64,000 nucleotides of DNA. It comes from Thalassococcus halodurans. GTDB taxonomy: Bacteria > Pseudomonadota > Alphaproteobacteria > Rhodobacterales > Rhodobacteraceae. The stretch lies in contig NZ_FNUZ01000006.1 in NCBI RefSeq assembly GCF_900108225.1, positions 177,147 through 241,146 on the forward strand, written 5' to 3'. Every line of letters starts with the position of its first letter. The first letter of the stretch is position 1. The position numbers were made by a program, and so were the translations under genes. Positions 52,314-60,569 of this stretch are shown here, piece after piece. The notes under the pieces were generated by a model that did no database searches, had not been told where the DNA came from, and was given only the letters and a program-made list of their open reading frames with translations.

Positions 52314-52775
52314 ATGGCCCATCCGCTTCATCATGCCGAAAGCTCTGCCCGGAAATTCGGCGGGGTGCCGTCCGACTATCAAGCCGTCCACGACTGGTTC
52401 GACGCTTCCAAAGAGCACCTCGCGCTCTTCACGCACAGAGCCATGCGTCACCATGCGCAAGGCCTTTTTGAGGCCGAACGGGTTTTTGGCCTGACACTGA
52501 CCAATAGTGCGGGCCGCGACATCCCCGTGCGCTGGATCGGCGAGCAGCATATCCGTGAAGACTGCCAGGGCCGCATCCCGAGCATGGCGGACTGGCTGCG
52601 ACGGATACAGCCTGAGCCATGGATGGCCAATGGCCACATCGACCGGCATTCCGGCGATGAGCCCTGCGGCGACCCAAGGGTTGCCTGGGCCTCCGAGGTC
52701 GCCGCCGGACGAACGGTTCTTGGCCTGAAAGATTGGATGGCGGCGCGCGCGACGCGGGCCACGCAAAGCGCCTGA
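52314..52775 (+). CDS. DUF6915-like conserved plasmid protein
   Basis: A 153-residue soluble protein rich in His and Trp (MAHPLHHAESSARKFGGVPSDYQAVHDWFDASKEHLALFTHRAMRHHAQGLFEAERVFG). The HRAMRHHAQG segment could bind metal; no function is known to me. It begins one base after the previous stop, so the two are probably cotranslated. Confidence 0.6.
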   Translation: MAHPLHHAESSARKFGGVPSDYQAVHDWFDASKEHLALFTHRAMRHHAQGLFEAERVFGLTLTNSAGRDIPVRWIGEQHIREDCQGRIPSMADWLRRIQPEPWMANGHIDRHSGDEPCGDPRVAWASEVAAGRTVLGLKDWMAARATRATQSA

Positions 52776-52875
52776 CAGCTCTCGGCCGTTTGCCAAACGA
52801 ATACTGTATGGAAGCCCGGTTGGAAGATCGGGCTTCTTGCGTCGTTTCCCCACCATTCTTCTTGAGGAGGATCGC

Positions 52876-53178
52876 ATGACACTCAATGATATCAAGGCGG
52901 CCGTCGATGCGGGCCAGACCGTGCATTGGGCCAATACCGGCTACGTCGTCCACAAGGACCGGCTCGGTCAGTACCTCATCACCTATGTGCCGAATGGTAG
53001 CTGCATCGGTCTGACCGACCGGGGCGGGCACCGGTTGAACGGAAAAGAAACGGAGTTTTTCGTCGCGCAATCGAAGGACGCCGCAGAAAATCCGGGCAAC
53101 CAATCAAGACCAGACGGGCAGGGGAGGGGCGTAGCACCCGGAGGCGCGGGGGCATTCCCACTCGGACGGCAGCTTTGA
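52876..53178 (+). CDS. Conserved small plasmid protein
   Basis: A 100-residue protein. The first ~65 residues (MTLNDIKAAVDAGQTVHWANTGYVVHKDRLGQYLITYVPNGSCIGLTDRGG) look like a compact beta fold of the kind shared by plasmid genes of this block; the last ~35 are low-complexity Gly/Pro. Strong ribosome site GAGGAGG upstream. Function unknown. Confidence 0.6.
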   Translation: MTLNDIKAAVDAGQTVHWANTGYVVHKDRLGQYLITYVPNGSCIGLTDRGGHRLNGKETEFFVAQSKDAAENPGNQSRPDGQGRGVAPGGAGAFPLGRQL

Positions 53179-53302
53179 CCCGTGGGCGGGGCTGAAAGGA
53201 AAGCAGGCTTTCTGATTTGTGATCCCTCAAGGGGTCGAGAAAGCAATCCCGGATGCGTTGGCAAAAACGTCAGGCACCGGCCAATCCAAAAGGAACCATC
53301 CC

Positions 53303-54031
53303 ATGTTCGCAGGAACCCTCACCCGCAACGTCGAGACCGCAGCCGCTCAGTACACCGGCATGATCCATTCGACACGTTTCGATATCGCCATCCAGCTTGA
53401 AAACCGCCCGAAGATGTCCGAACGCAGCCCGGATTTTGACGTAACGGCAGTCAACAAATCAGGCCGCAAGGTGCGCATCGGCACGGCCTGGAACGAGACC
53501 GGCAATACCAGCGGAAACCCTTACATCTCGATGCAGATCGATGTCGGCTTGGGCCCGTTCCGGGTCAATGCGGTGCAGACGAAAGAGGCGCGCGCGGCCC
53601 AGAGCGGCGAATTCGAGATCATCCCGCTGGTCTCGAACGGCCTGATGAAATCCGGCTCGATCTCGGGCGAGCTCACCGCTATGGACGCCGACAACGCCTT
53701 CACCGGCTACATCGCCAACATGATGTTCGATCTGGAATTCATGCTGATCGAGAACAGCTATAAATCCGAGGAGACTCACCCCGATTACCGGATCGAGGTC
53801 AGCTCGCCCCGGGGCACACCGATCCGCGTCGGCTCGGCCTGGATGGCGAAAAGCAGCCGCACGGGCAATGACTACCTGTCGCTGCTGATCAACACGCCCG
53901 ATGGCGACCTGCGCGTGAACGCCGTGCAGAACGAAGAACAGCGCGGTGGGCAGACCTTCTCGATCATCCCGTTCATCGACAGCGGTGAGCAGCCGCAGGA
54001 TGCAGGCACGGGGCTGTCGTTGGTCGCCTAA
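53303..54031 (+). CDS. Tandem DUF736 protein
   Basis: A 242-residue protein built from two DUF736-type repeats: GRKVRIGTAWNETGNTSGNPYISMQIDVGLGPFRVNAV and PIRVGSAWMAKSSRTGNDYLSLLINTPDGDLRVNAV. Single-domain DUF736 proteins are found on rhizobial plasmids and are thought to bind nucleic acid. Here two copies are fused, joined by an unrelated linker. A strong terminator follows at 54064-54095. Confidence 0.8.
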   Translation: MFAGTLTRNVETAAAQYTGMIHSTRFDIAIQLENRPKMSERSPDFDVTAVNKSGRKVRIGTAWNETGNTSGNPYISMQIDVGLGPFRVNAVQTKEARAAQSGEFEIIPLVSNGLMKSGSISGELTAMDADNAFTGYIANMMFDLEFMLIENSYKSEETHPDYRIEVSSPRGTPIRVGSAWMAKSSRTGNDYLSLLINTPDGDLRVNAVQNEEQRGGQTFSIIPFIDSGEQPQDAGTGLSLVA

Positions 54032-54063
54032 TCGGCGCGCGAGATAAAACGATACGAACCGAA

Positions 54064-54095
54064 AGGGGAGCCGTGGGACCACGGTTCCCCTTTTT
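54064..54095 (+). terminator. Rho-independent terminator
   Basis: A 13-bp stem (AGGGGAGCCGTGG with CCACGGTTCCCCT, one G-U) followed by TTTTT. It ends the backbone block. Confidence 0.9.
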
Positions 54096-54185
54096 CCATG
54101 TCTGGCGGTACGACGCACACATCTGCTTGCGATCTGCTGAATATGATATACGATAATATATTATTGAGAGGACGAGGGTAGGCAC

Positions 54186-54467
54186 ATGGTGGCGAGACTG
54201 GGAAAAGCTCCGTGGTTCGAGAGCTTTGATGTAGACGCCGAGGTTGAAGAGCTTCTTGCTCATATCGTGCGTTGCACCGGATTTGCGCTGCCTGAACGAC
54301 AGCGTGATGTCATCATGACCCATGCAAGGTCGAAGCTCGACAGGACAAGGCAGGCATATCTGGACGCCAAGGCAGGGGTCTGCTCCGGCTCAGTGCTAAA
54401 TCCTACGTTAAGCAAAACCGGTCGTTCCTTCTCGATACAGCGAACGGCAGTTCAGAGCCCACTTTGA
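54186..54467 (+). CDS. Hypothetical protein, possibly truncated
   Basis: A 93-residue protein. The first ~60 residues (FDVDAEVEELLAHIVRCTGFALPERQRDVIMTHARSKL) look protein-like, but the last ~25 are basic and unlike the rest, as if the gene was cut by an insertion of the mercury block. AT-rich DNA precedes it. Function unknown. Confidence 0.45.
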   Translation: MVARLGKAPWFESFDVDAEVEELLAHIVRCTGFALPERQRDVIMTHARSKLDRTRQAYLDAKAGVCSGSVLNPTLSKTGRSFSIQRTAVQSPL

Positions 54468-54631
54468 CCGATGCTGCGTAAAGGATGTATCGCTGCTTTC
54501 GAGGGCGGTAGAAAACCTGCTTGATCGCAGCCGCGATGCGGAGGGAAAGCAGCGCCGAGTTGTCGGAACGCGTGAACCAAAAGGCGATCTAATCGAACGA
54601 TTCAGCGCTTCACCCCGTCTGCGGCTGCCTC

Positions 54632-54958
54632 TCAAATACTGCGCGGTGCCCAGAGAATAATACCCGCACCGACAAGGCAAATGACCGCTCCAACTACATC
54701 CCATTGATCCGGGCGATGCCCTTCTACGCCCCATAGCCACAGCAGGGACGATACGATGTAAACGCCACCGTAGACTGCATAGGCGCGGCCCGCCTGATCG
54801 GCGGGGCTGAGCGCCAGTAGCCAGGCGAAAGCGGCAAGGGACAGCATGCCCGGTGCCAACCAAAACACGCTCTTGTCCAGCCGGAACCAGGCCCAGAAAG
54901 CAAAGCATCCGGCAATTTCGGCCAGCGCAGCGGCGAAGTAGATAAGAACCGTCTTCAT
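54632..54958 (-). CDS. YnfA-family (UPF0060) membrane protein
   Basis: A 108-residue protein with four membrane helices ([78 protein letters not shown]), closely matching the SMR-like YnfA family. Members are efflux-type proteins of unclear substrate. It is the last gene of the leftward mer operon, 56 bases after the flavoprotein gene. An upstream ATG at 54970 adds four residues. Confidence 0.88.
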   Translation of the reverse strand: MKTVLIYFAAALAEIAGCFAFWAWFRLDKSVFWLAPGMLSLAAFAWLLALSPADQAGRAYAVYGGVYIVSSLLWLWGVEGHRPDQWDVVGAVICLVGAGIILWAPRSI

Positions 54959-55014
54959 CGGGCCAGACATACGTTCCGAGGAGGATCGGGTCTATTGCGA
55001 AAAATCTTTCAAAT

Positions 55015-56367
55015 TCAGAGAAGCGAGCCCAAATCCGATCCAACACTTGGATAGGCCGCCGTCATCGACTTAAGTTGCTTGGCCGCCAGGCCCAGCTTGA
55101 TTGCCAGCCCGAAGAAATTGATCAGTTCGCCGTATTCCGGGCCGAACAGGTGCGCGCCGAGGATCTTGCCGTTCGACTTGTCCACGAGGACCTTCGCGGC
55201 AGCAGAGGTCTCGCCGATCCGGTAGTTCGAATACCAATCGCCAGTGTCGGTGAACCGAACATCGACATCATACCCGGCGTCCCTTGCCTCACTTTCCAAC
55301 ATGCCGACACGCGCCACTTCCGGGACTGTGAAGACGGCTGTAGGAATACCGGCATAATCCGGTGCGGTCTGAGTGTCTTTGAGCATGTTGGAGGCCGCGA
55401 CCTTCCCTTCGATCACTGCGACTGGCGTCAGCGGCATGCCATCGGTGTCGGCGGAATCTCCGGCGGCAAAGACCGCGCTGTTTGTCGTGCTTTGCAGATG
55501 CGGGGCTACAACGATGCCCTTGTCGCTGTAATCAACACCAGCCGCCTCAAGATTCAGATCGGCCAGGGCTGCCACACGGCCCGCGCCATGCACGACCAGA
55601 TCGGTTTCGATTGTTCGGGTTTCATCGCCCGACTTCACCTCGACAGTGAATGCTCTACTGGCTTCCGAGACCGACACGATTTCGGTTTCGCGCATCAGGT
55701 CCACGCCGATACCGCCGCTGCGGTCGATCAGCATTTCGACCAGATCGGGATCGAAGCCGCGTAAGGGCCGGGCGCCACGATCCACGATGATCGGGTTGGC
55801 TCCGGCCCGTGCGGCGATATGCGCAAACTCGAAGGACACGAAGCCGCCACCGATAAAAAGAACCCGATTGGGAAGGGCCTCCAGGTTGAGGAAATCCGTG
55901 CTGTCGATCACGAGATCGGCCCCTGTGAAGCTCAGCGGCCTGGGCATGGCACCGGCGGCCACGAGGAACCGTTCCGACTGATATGCCGTTCCATCGACCT
56001 CCAGCGTGTTGCTTCCCGTGAACCGCGCGGCTCCATGCAGGGTTTCGACGCCGTTGCCCGACAGGCCCTTTTCCATCTTGTCCGGCACGGGATCGGTGAA
56101 GCCACGCTTGTGTGCCATCAGATCGGCCCAGTTGATCGACAGATCACCGGGATCGATCCCCTTGCCCTGCATGAGCCGTGCCGCGTCCATGATTTCCGCA
56201 CCGCGCCGCAGGATTTTCTTTGGATCGCAGCCGCGCAATGCGCAGGTGCCGCCGTAGGGCAGCGCATCGACAATGGCGACACGCCATCCTGCCGCGCCAC
56301 ATTTGTTGGCCGCGGCCACGCCCGCCATGCCCGCCCCGATGACGATCAGGTCGTAGTCTTCATTCAT
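55015..56367 (-). CDS. Flavoprotein disulfide reductase, mercuric-reductase-like
   Basis: A 450-residue FAD/NAD(P)-dependent pyridine nucleotide-disulfide oxidoreductase: VIGAGMAGVAAANKCG, the redox-active GGTCALRGCDPKK (C-x4-C), FIGGGFVSFEFAHIAARAG for NAD(P) and FAAGDSADTDG for FAD. It lacks the C-terminal CC of MerA (the end is SVGSDLGSLL). It may reduce a low-molecular thiol such as glutathione or act as an auxiliary mercury reductase. It follows merA by 22 bases. Confidence 0.88.
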   Translation of the reverse strand: MNEDYDLIVIGAGMAGVAAANKCGAAGWRVAIVDALPYGGTCALRGCDPKKILRRGAEIMDAARLMQGKGIDPGDLSINWADLMAHKRGFTDPVPDKMEKGLSGNGVETLHGAARFTGSNTLEVDGTAYQSERFLVAAGAMPRPLSFTGADLVIDSTDFLNLEALPNRVLFIGGGFVSFEFAHIAARAGANPIIVDRGARPLRGFDPDLVEMLIDRSGGIGVDLMRETEIVSVSEASRAFTVEVKSGDETRTIETDLVVHGAGRVAALADLNLEAAGVDYSDKGIVVAPHLQSTTNSAVFAAGDSADTDGMPLTPVAVIEGKVAASNMLKDTQTAPDYAGIPTAVFTVPEVARVGMLESEARDAGYDVDVRFTDTGDWYSNYRIGETSAAAKVLVDKSNGKILGAHLFGPEYGELINFFGLAIKLGLAAKQLKSMTAAYPSVGSDLGSLL

Positions 56368-56389
56368 TCTCCGGTCCTTGTCCTGATCT

Positions 56390-57820
56390 TCATCCGGCGC
56401 AGCAGCTCAACTTTGCCACGTCCATATCGAAGGTTTGCGCCGCCAGCTTCAGCCCTTCCACGGTCGTCAGATAGGGGAAGATCGTCTCCCCGAGCGCCTT
56501 TGTGGTCATGCCAAACTTCAGCGCCATAACGAGGGTCTGGATCGTATCGGACCCCTCGGGCGCGATGATCTGGCCGCCAAGCAGCCGGTCGGACTTTCTG
56601 TCCGCCACCAGCTTGATCAATCCGCGCGTGTCGCGTGCGGCCAGTGCGCGCGGCACCTGATCGAGCGGTACGATGGACGTCTTGACGTCGAGGCCCGCGT
56701 CCCGCGCCTGGGCTTCACCGAGACCGACGCCCGCGACCTGCGGGTCGGAAAACACCACCCAGGGCATCGCGGCGTTGTCGTAGCGATGGTCTTCGCCGAG
56801 AACCGCATTTTTGGCCGCGAGCTTTGCACCATAGGCCGCCATATAGACGAACTGGTCGCGGTCGGTCACATCGCCTGCGGCATAGATGCCGCGCACCGAT
56901 GTCTGCATGTCCTCGCCGACGACGATGGACCCACGCGCGTCGGTTTCCACGCCGATTGCGTCCAGGCCCATATCTTTGGTATTGGCCCGCCTGCCAGCGG
57001 TCGAAACGAGGTGATCCGCCGTCACTTCGACAGGCTTTCCGTTCTGGATCACGCGCAGTGTCACGCCCGCGTCGTCGCGGCGCACAGTGTCGTAGCTTAA
57101 CCCGGTCAGAAGGGTGATGCCTTCAGCCTCGAACGCCGCCGCCAATGCCTCCGAGACCTCTGGTTCCGCGCCGGGCAACAGATGCGAACGGGCGACAAGC
57201 GTGACCTTCACGCCCATGCGGCTCATCATCTGGGCCAGCTCCGCGCCGATGTAGCCCGCGCCGATGAAGATCAGGCTTTTCGGCAGTACTTCGAGTTCCA
57301 GAAGACTGGTGCTGTTGAGCGCGCCGATTTCCTCGATGCCGTCGATGGTCGGCAGAACGGGACGCCCGCCCGTGGCGATGATGGTCCTCGGTGCTTTCAG
57401 GGTTCGCTCACCGACTGTCACGCCACCTTCGATCAGCCGCGCGGGACCGGCGTCGATGTAATCGACATCCTCATATTCCGGCAGAAGGTCCGCGTATTTC
57501 TTCTGGCGCAGGGTCGTGACCAGATCGTCCTTGGACTGAACGAGCGTCTGCCAATCATCCACTTGTGCCCGTCCCGACAGGCCGGGGAACCGCTTGGCAG
57601 CCCCCGCACAGTGCACGGCCTCTGCCGCACGGATCATCGCCTTGGAGGGCACGCATCCCACGTTGACGCAAGTTCCGCCGATGGTGCCATGTCCTACGAG
57701 GGCGACACGCTTTCCGGCATCCGCGCCGGTAATTGCGGCGGAGAACCCCGCCGATCCGGCCCCAAGAACGATCAGGTCATAGCCGCCCTGTTCATCGTCG
57801 TTTTTGTTCAGGTCTTTCAT
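56390..57820 (-). CDS. merA: Mercuric reductase MerA
   Basis: A 476-residue flavoprotein that reduces Hg(II) to Hg(0) with NADPH. Features are LGAGSAGFSAAITGADAG, GGTCVNVGCVPSKAMIR with the redox cysteines, FIGAGYIGAELAQMMSRMG, YAAGDVTDRDQF and the C-terminal vicinal pair in AKLSCCAG, which is diagnostic. It lacks the N-terminal heavy-metal domain of Tn501 MerA. The start at 57820 is preceded by GAGGCG and lies one base beyond the previous stop; an in-frame ATG at 57838 overlaps it more. Confidence 0.95.
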   Translation of the reverse strand: MKDLNKNDDEQGGYDLIVLGAGSAGFSAAITGADAGKRVALVGHGTIGGTCVNVGCVPSKAMIRAAEAVHCAGAAKRFPGLSGRAQVDDWQTLVQSKDDLVTTLRQKKYADLLPEYEDVDYIDAGPARLIEGGVTVGERTLKAPRTIIATGGRPVLPTIDGIEEIGALNSTSLLELEVLPKSLIFIGAGYIGAELAQMMSRMGVKVTLVARSHLLPGAEPEVSEALAAAFEAEGITLLTGLSYDTVRRDDAGVTLRVIQNGKPVEVTADHLVSTAGRRANTKDMGLDAIGVETDARGSIVVGEDMQTSVRGIYAAGDVTDRDQFVYMAAYGAKLAAKNAVLGEDHRYDNAAMPWVVFSDPQVAGVGLGEAQARDAGLDVKTSIVPLDQVPRALAARDTRGLIKLVADRKSDRLLGGQIIAPEGSDTIQTLVMALKFGMTTKALGETIFPYLTTVEGLKLAAQTFDMDVAKLSCCAG

Positions 57821-57821
57821 C

Positions 57822-57959
57822 TCAGCGCGCCTCGCCATGTTCGGGGTCTTTTGGTCTGGCGGCGAGCAGATATATGACCGCGCCGATGGCGATCAGCGGT
57901 GTCAACATGCCGAGGAGGCCGAAGACCATGCCGGTGGCGGTGCAACATCCCATCATCAT
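57822..57959 (-). CDS. Very small Cys-containing membrane protein of the mer operon
   Basis: A 45-residue protein: MMMGCCTATG, a membrane helix (MVFGLLGMLTPLIAIGAVIYLLAA) and a charged end. It starts in an ATGA overlap with the merF stop and ends one base before merA. The CC pair suggests metal binding. I do not recognise it as MerE. Confidence 0.65.
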   Translation of the reverse strand: MMMGCCTATGMVFGLLGMLTPLIAIGAVIYLLAARPKDPEHGEAR

Positions 57960-58342
57960 AAGAGCGATCCTTTCTTTTGCGCACGGTTCAGGAGAACCGC
58001 GTAGAGTGCTGTGGCGGCGAAAACGCCGATTGTGATCCGTATTGCGAACCTGAATTCGAGAAGAATGATCAGGATCGACAGGGCCACCGCGAGGCCGGTG
58101 GCCCAAAGTTTCGGGGCCGGTCCCGGTTTGCCAGCGCGCAGCCAAAGGGCCTGTGCCACCACGGCGAGGCTGAAAAACAGCAGCGGGAACAGGGCGTAAT
58201 CGAGCCAGCCCGTGAGGGCCGACAATCCGACGCCAGCGACGATGACGACCAGAAGCGGTGTAAAGCAGCAGAGCGCGGCGAAGAGCGCACCGCCAAGCCC
58301 CCATTTCAGCAGACGGTCGGAATTTTCAGGTGTGTCAGTCAA
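57956..58342 (-). CDS. merF: Mercury transport protein MerF-like
   Basis: A 128-residue membrane protein. The first 60 residues match MerF: LLKWGLGGALFAALCCFTPLLVVIVAGVGLSALTGWLDYALFPLLFF, with the vicinal CC and the LSALTGWLDY segment. Two further helices and a basic end extend it beyond the usual ~80 residues. MerF carries Hg(II) inward. Translation likely starts at TTG 58342, overlapping the preceding stop (TTGA). Confidence 0.8.
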   Translation of the reverse strand: MTDTPENSDRLLKWGLGGALFAALCCFTPLLVVIVAGVGLSALTGWLDYALFPLLFFSLAVVAQALWLRAGKPGPAPKLWATGLAVALSILIILLEFRFAIRITIGVFAATALYAVLLNRAQKKGSLL

Positions 58343-58587
58343 GGAGCCGTCTTTCTTTGTGATGGGTCGGGGCCGGAGGCGCGTTTCATTTGCGAACGAC
58401 GCAGTGCGCGGACGATCAGGTAGGTCAGACCCGCCAAAACCAGCACGGCAATGCCACTCATTCCAGAGAGCCAAGCCCCAACGCCGCCGAACAACGCTGC
58501 AAGCACGGCAGTTCCGCCGCCGCAGCAGACGACCACGACCGGAGCTGCTATTCCGAAGGCCAGCAGGCCACCCATCAGATTGTCACG
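58339..58587 (-). CDS. Small membrane protein with vicinal Cys, mer operon
   Basis: An 82-residue protein with two helices (GGLLAFGIAAPVVVVCCGGGTAVLAALFGGVGAWLSG and IAVLVLAGLTYLIVRAL). The CC pair resembles mercury transporters (MerF/MerC group) but I cannot name it. It follows merP by 13 bases and overlaps the merF start. Confidence 0.7.
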   Translation of the reverse strand, partial: RDNLMGGLLAFGIAAPVVVVCCGGGTAVLAALFGGVGAWLSGMSGIAVLVLAGLTYLIVRALRRSQMKRASGPDPSQRKTAP

Positions 58588-58600
58588 CATTGCAGGCGGC

Positions 58601-58915
58601 TCAGGAGGCTGTGTCGGGCAGCACCTGCGCCGGATAGCCATTGGCCGTCACCGCGCCGATGATGCTTTCGATGGAAGTTTCGGCGTCATCGTAGGTCACG
58701 CTGTAAACACCCTGCCCGTATTCGGGGCCGTCCTCGAATGCGGCGATCTCGACCGACGGAACACCGCGCATCGAGCTGGCAACAATGAACGAACAGGACG
58801 GGCATGTCAGTTCGCTGACGGCGATCTCGACCTGGCGCTCTTCAGCGAGGGCCGGGGTCGAGAGTGCGACGATGGCCAGGGCGGATAACAGGAGATGCTT
58901 CATGGTCATGGTCAT
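58601..58915 (-). CDS. merP: Periplasmic mercury-binding protein MerP
   Basis: A ~104-residue protein: signal peptide (MKHLLLSALAIVALSTPALA), then a heavy-metal-associated domain with LTCPSCSFIVASSMRGVPSVEIAAFEDG, where CPSC is the Hg(II) site. It passes Hg(II) to MerT. Three in-frame ATGs (58915, 58909, 58903) are possible starts; GAGG best fits the first two. The gap to merT is nine bases. Confidence 0.9.
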   Translation of the reverse strand: MTMTMKHLLLSALAIVALSTPALAEERQVEIAVSELTCPSCSFIVASSMRGVPSVEIAAFEDGPEYGQGVYSVTYDDAETSIESIIGAVTANGYPAQVLPDTAS

Positions 58916-58924
58916 GGTCCTCGT

Positions 58925-59332
58925 TCAGAATTTCAGGATGAAGGGGGTGATGTAGGGAAAGATCATGGCGACAGCGACAATCGCGGAAGCGGCCCAGAGG
59001 GTTGCGCGCATGATGCGGCGGTCGATGGGGCGGGCGCAGGTGCCATCGGCACAGGCCTCGGCATCTACAGGCTTGTAAGCCTTGTAGAAGCCGTATCCCA
59101 AAAACGCGGCGCTCAGCGCGAAGGTGTACCATTTGTAGGCATAGAGCGCCCCGAGCTGCGCGATGAACACGCCTGTCACGCCAAAGCTGACCAGCACCAA
59201 TGGAAGGATGCAGCAAGAAGTCATCGCCAGCGCACCGAGGACGCCGAGGCCGGTCACGCCCCATCCCTTGGTGGTTTCGTCGCCAATTTTCTGCGACTGA
59301 GATTGCGGAAGTTCCGCCAAATGTTGTTCCAT
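58925..59332 (-). CDS. merT: Mercuric transport protein MerT
   Basis: A 135-residue membrane protein. Helix 1 (GWGVTGLGVLGALAMTSCCILPLVLVSFGV) has the CC pair in SCCILPLVL that is diagnostic of MerT; two further helices and a C-terminal loop with CADGTC follow. MerT imports Hg(II) handed over by MerP. AAGGAAG before ATG 59332 fixes the start; the longer upstream frame is not coding. First gene of the leftward operon. Confidence 0.93.
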   Translation of the reverse strand: MEQHLAELPQSQSQKIGDETTKGWGVTGLGVLGALAMTSCCILPLVLVSFGVTGVFIAQLGALYAYKWYTFALSAAFLGYGFYKAYKPVDAEACADGTCARPIDRRIMRATLWAASAIVAVAMIFPYITPFILKF

Positions 59333-59361
59333 CGAATCTTCCTTGAACAGATGTTTCCACC

Positions 59362-59392
59362 GTTCTAGGGTCTGTAGTTGATACAGGCTCAA
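59362..59392 (-). promoter_or_regulatory. MerR-controlled promoter of the mer operon
   Basis: Minus strand: TTGAGC, 19-base spacer with the dyad CTGTATCAACTACAG, then TAGAAC. The divergent merR starts at 59409, so MerR can repress itself and activate the operon from one site. Confidence 0.85.
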
Positions 59393-59408
59393 GGGATTTT
59401 TCGGCACA

Positions 59409-59822
59409 ATGAGTAACACAAGCGTGAGATCAATTCGGCGGGGCGATTTGGCCCGCGCAACGGGCTGCAACCTGGAAACCATTCGCTATTACGAGAAAAT
59501 CGGGATCATGCCGGACCCGCCGCGCAGTACGAAGGGCTACCGAAGCTACGACGATGCCCACGTCAAGCGGCTGAAATTCGTCATGCGGTCCCGCGATCTA
59601 GGCTTTTCTCTCGAAGAGGTTCGCGGGCTGCTTGGGCTGGTCGATGACCGATCCCGGACATGCGCCGAGGTGCAGATCATCGCCGAAGATCATCTGACTG
59701 ACGTTCAGGCCAAGATTGCCGATCTGCAGCGCATCGAGCGCGTCCTGTCGGACACTGTTGCGCGATGCACCGGCGATGCTGCCCCAGAATGCGCGGTGAT
59801 CGATGCGTTACTCGATGCTTAG
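59409..59822 (+). CDS. merR: Mercury-responsive regulator MerR
   Basis: A 137-residue MerR-family regulator. The winged helix reads GDLARATGCNLETIRYYEKIGIM. The effector part has Cys in DRSRTCAEVQII and a loop VARCTGDAAPECAVID. MerR(Hg) has three metal cysteines (82, 117, 126), and all three are present here, although the loop is C-x7-C rather than C-x8-C. Its position, divergent from mer genes, makes mercury the likely signal. Confidence 0.9.
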   Translation: MSNTSVRSIRRGDLARATGCNLETIRYYEKIGIMPDPPRSTKGYRSYDDAHVKRLKFVMRSRDLGFSLEEVRGLLGLVDDRSRTCAEVQIIAEDHLTDVQAKIADLQRIERVLSDTVARCTGDAAPECAVIDALLDA

Positions 59823-60103
59823 TCCACCCTAAAGAAGAGGGGGCAACGGACCTTCGTGAACGGCGCAGCGAAAGCCCGAAAAGTCCCGCACTGTGTGATT
59901 TTATGCGCAGCGCAGCGAATGGCGGCTTTCACAAACGCAGGTTTGTAAAACGGATGTAAAATAGGCTCTCAGATAGCGAACTCGTGCATCTCAGCTCGTG
60001 TCTCAATGTAAATTCCGCAAAGGGTGCCAGCGTCAGGGAAAAATATTTCTTAACGTAGGATTTTGCACTGAGCCGGAGCAGACCCCAGGCAGCAGGAAAG
60101 CCG

Positions 60104-60439
60104 GTGTCCACCTCGCGGCGTGCGTATCTGACCGACCTGCAGGACACGATCTTCATGGCGATCCCGGAAGAGAACCTCGCGCTGATGCCGCTAAGCCAAC
60201 AGGTCCTGAACGACCCTTCATTTTACGCGGACGCCATGCACTATGCCGCCGCGATCAGCGAGGATGAGCTCTTCATGGCGCTGTCCTCTTCGCTGAAGGA
60301 CATGACGGTGCAAGACGCCCGGGCGTTCGTCTCGAAGCTCTGGCACAGCACGATCGATGACAATGCCCGCAAATATGCCGAAGCGTTGAAGCGCCCCGAG
60401 CGTGAAATCATGCCGCTGCGGCCTGGGAACACCGTGTAA
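60104..60439 (+). CDS. Hypothetical protein, mostly helical
   Basis: A 111-residue soluble protein beginning with GTG (STSRRAYLTDLQDTIFMAIPEENLALMPLSQQVL). No signal or membrane helix. I do not recognise it. It lies in a ~280-base gap after merR and before the rhomboid gene on the same strand. The 281-base stretch before it has no clear feature. Confidence 0.5.
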   Translation: MSTSRRAYLTDLQDTIFMAIPEENLALMPLSQQVLNDPSFYADAMHYAAAISEDELFMALSSSLKDMTVQDARAFVSKLWHSTIDDNARKYAEALKRPEREIMPLRPGNTV

Positions 60440-60569
60440 GATCGGAGCCATTCTCTTGGCTTGAGCCCTACCGAGGTTGGCCGCCGCGAATCCCCTTTCC
60501 CGGAGGTGGCACCCTGTGCAGCGCGCGAAAGCCGTTGAAGGCGCTGTGGGGACGACTACTGTCGCCAAC

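Noticed and set aside
54978..55014. Possible IS6-type terminal repeat (GGGTCTATTGCGAAAA)
   Set aside because: Only a loose resemblance to IS26/IS6100 ends and no transposase or second end nearby.
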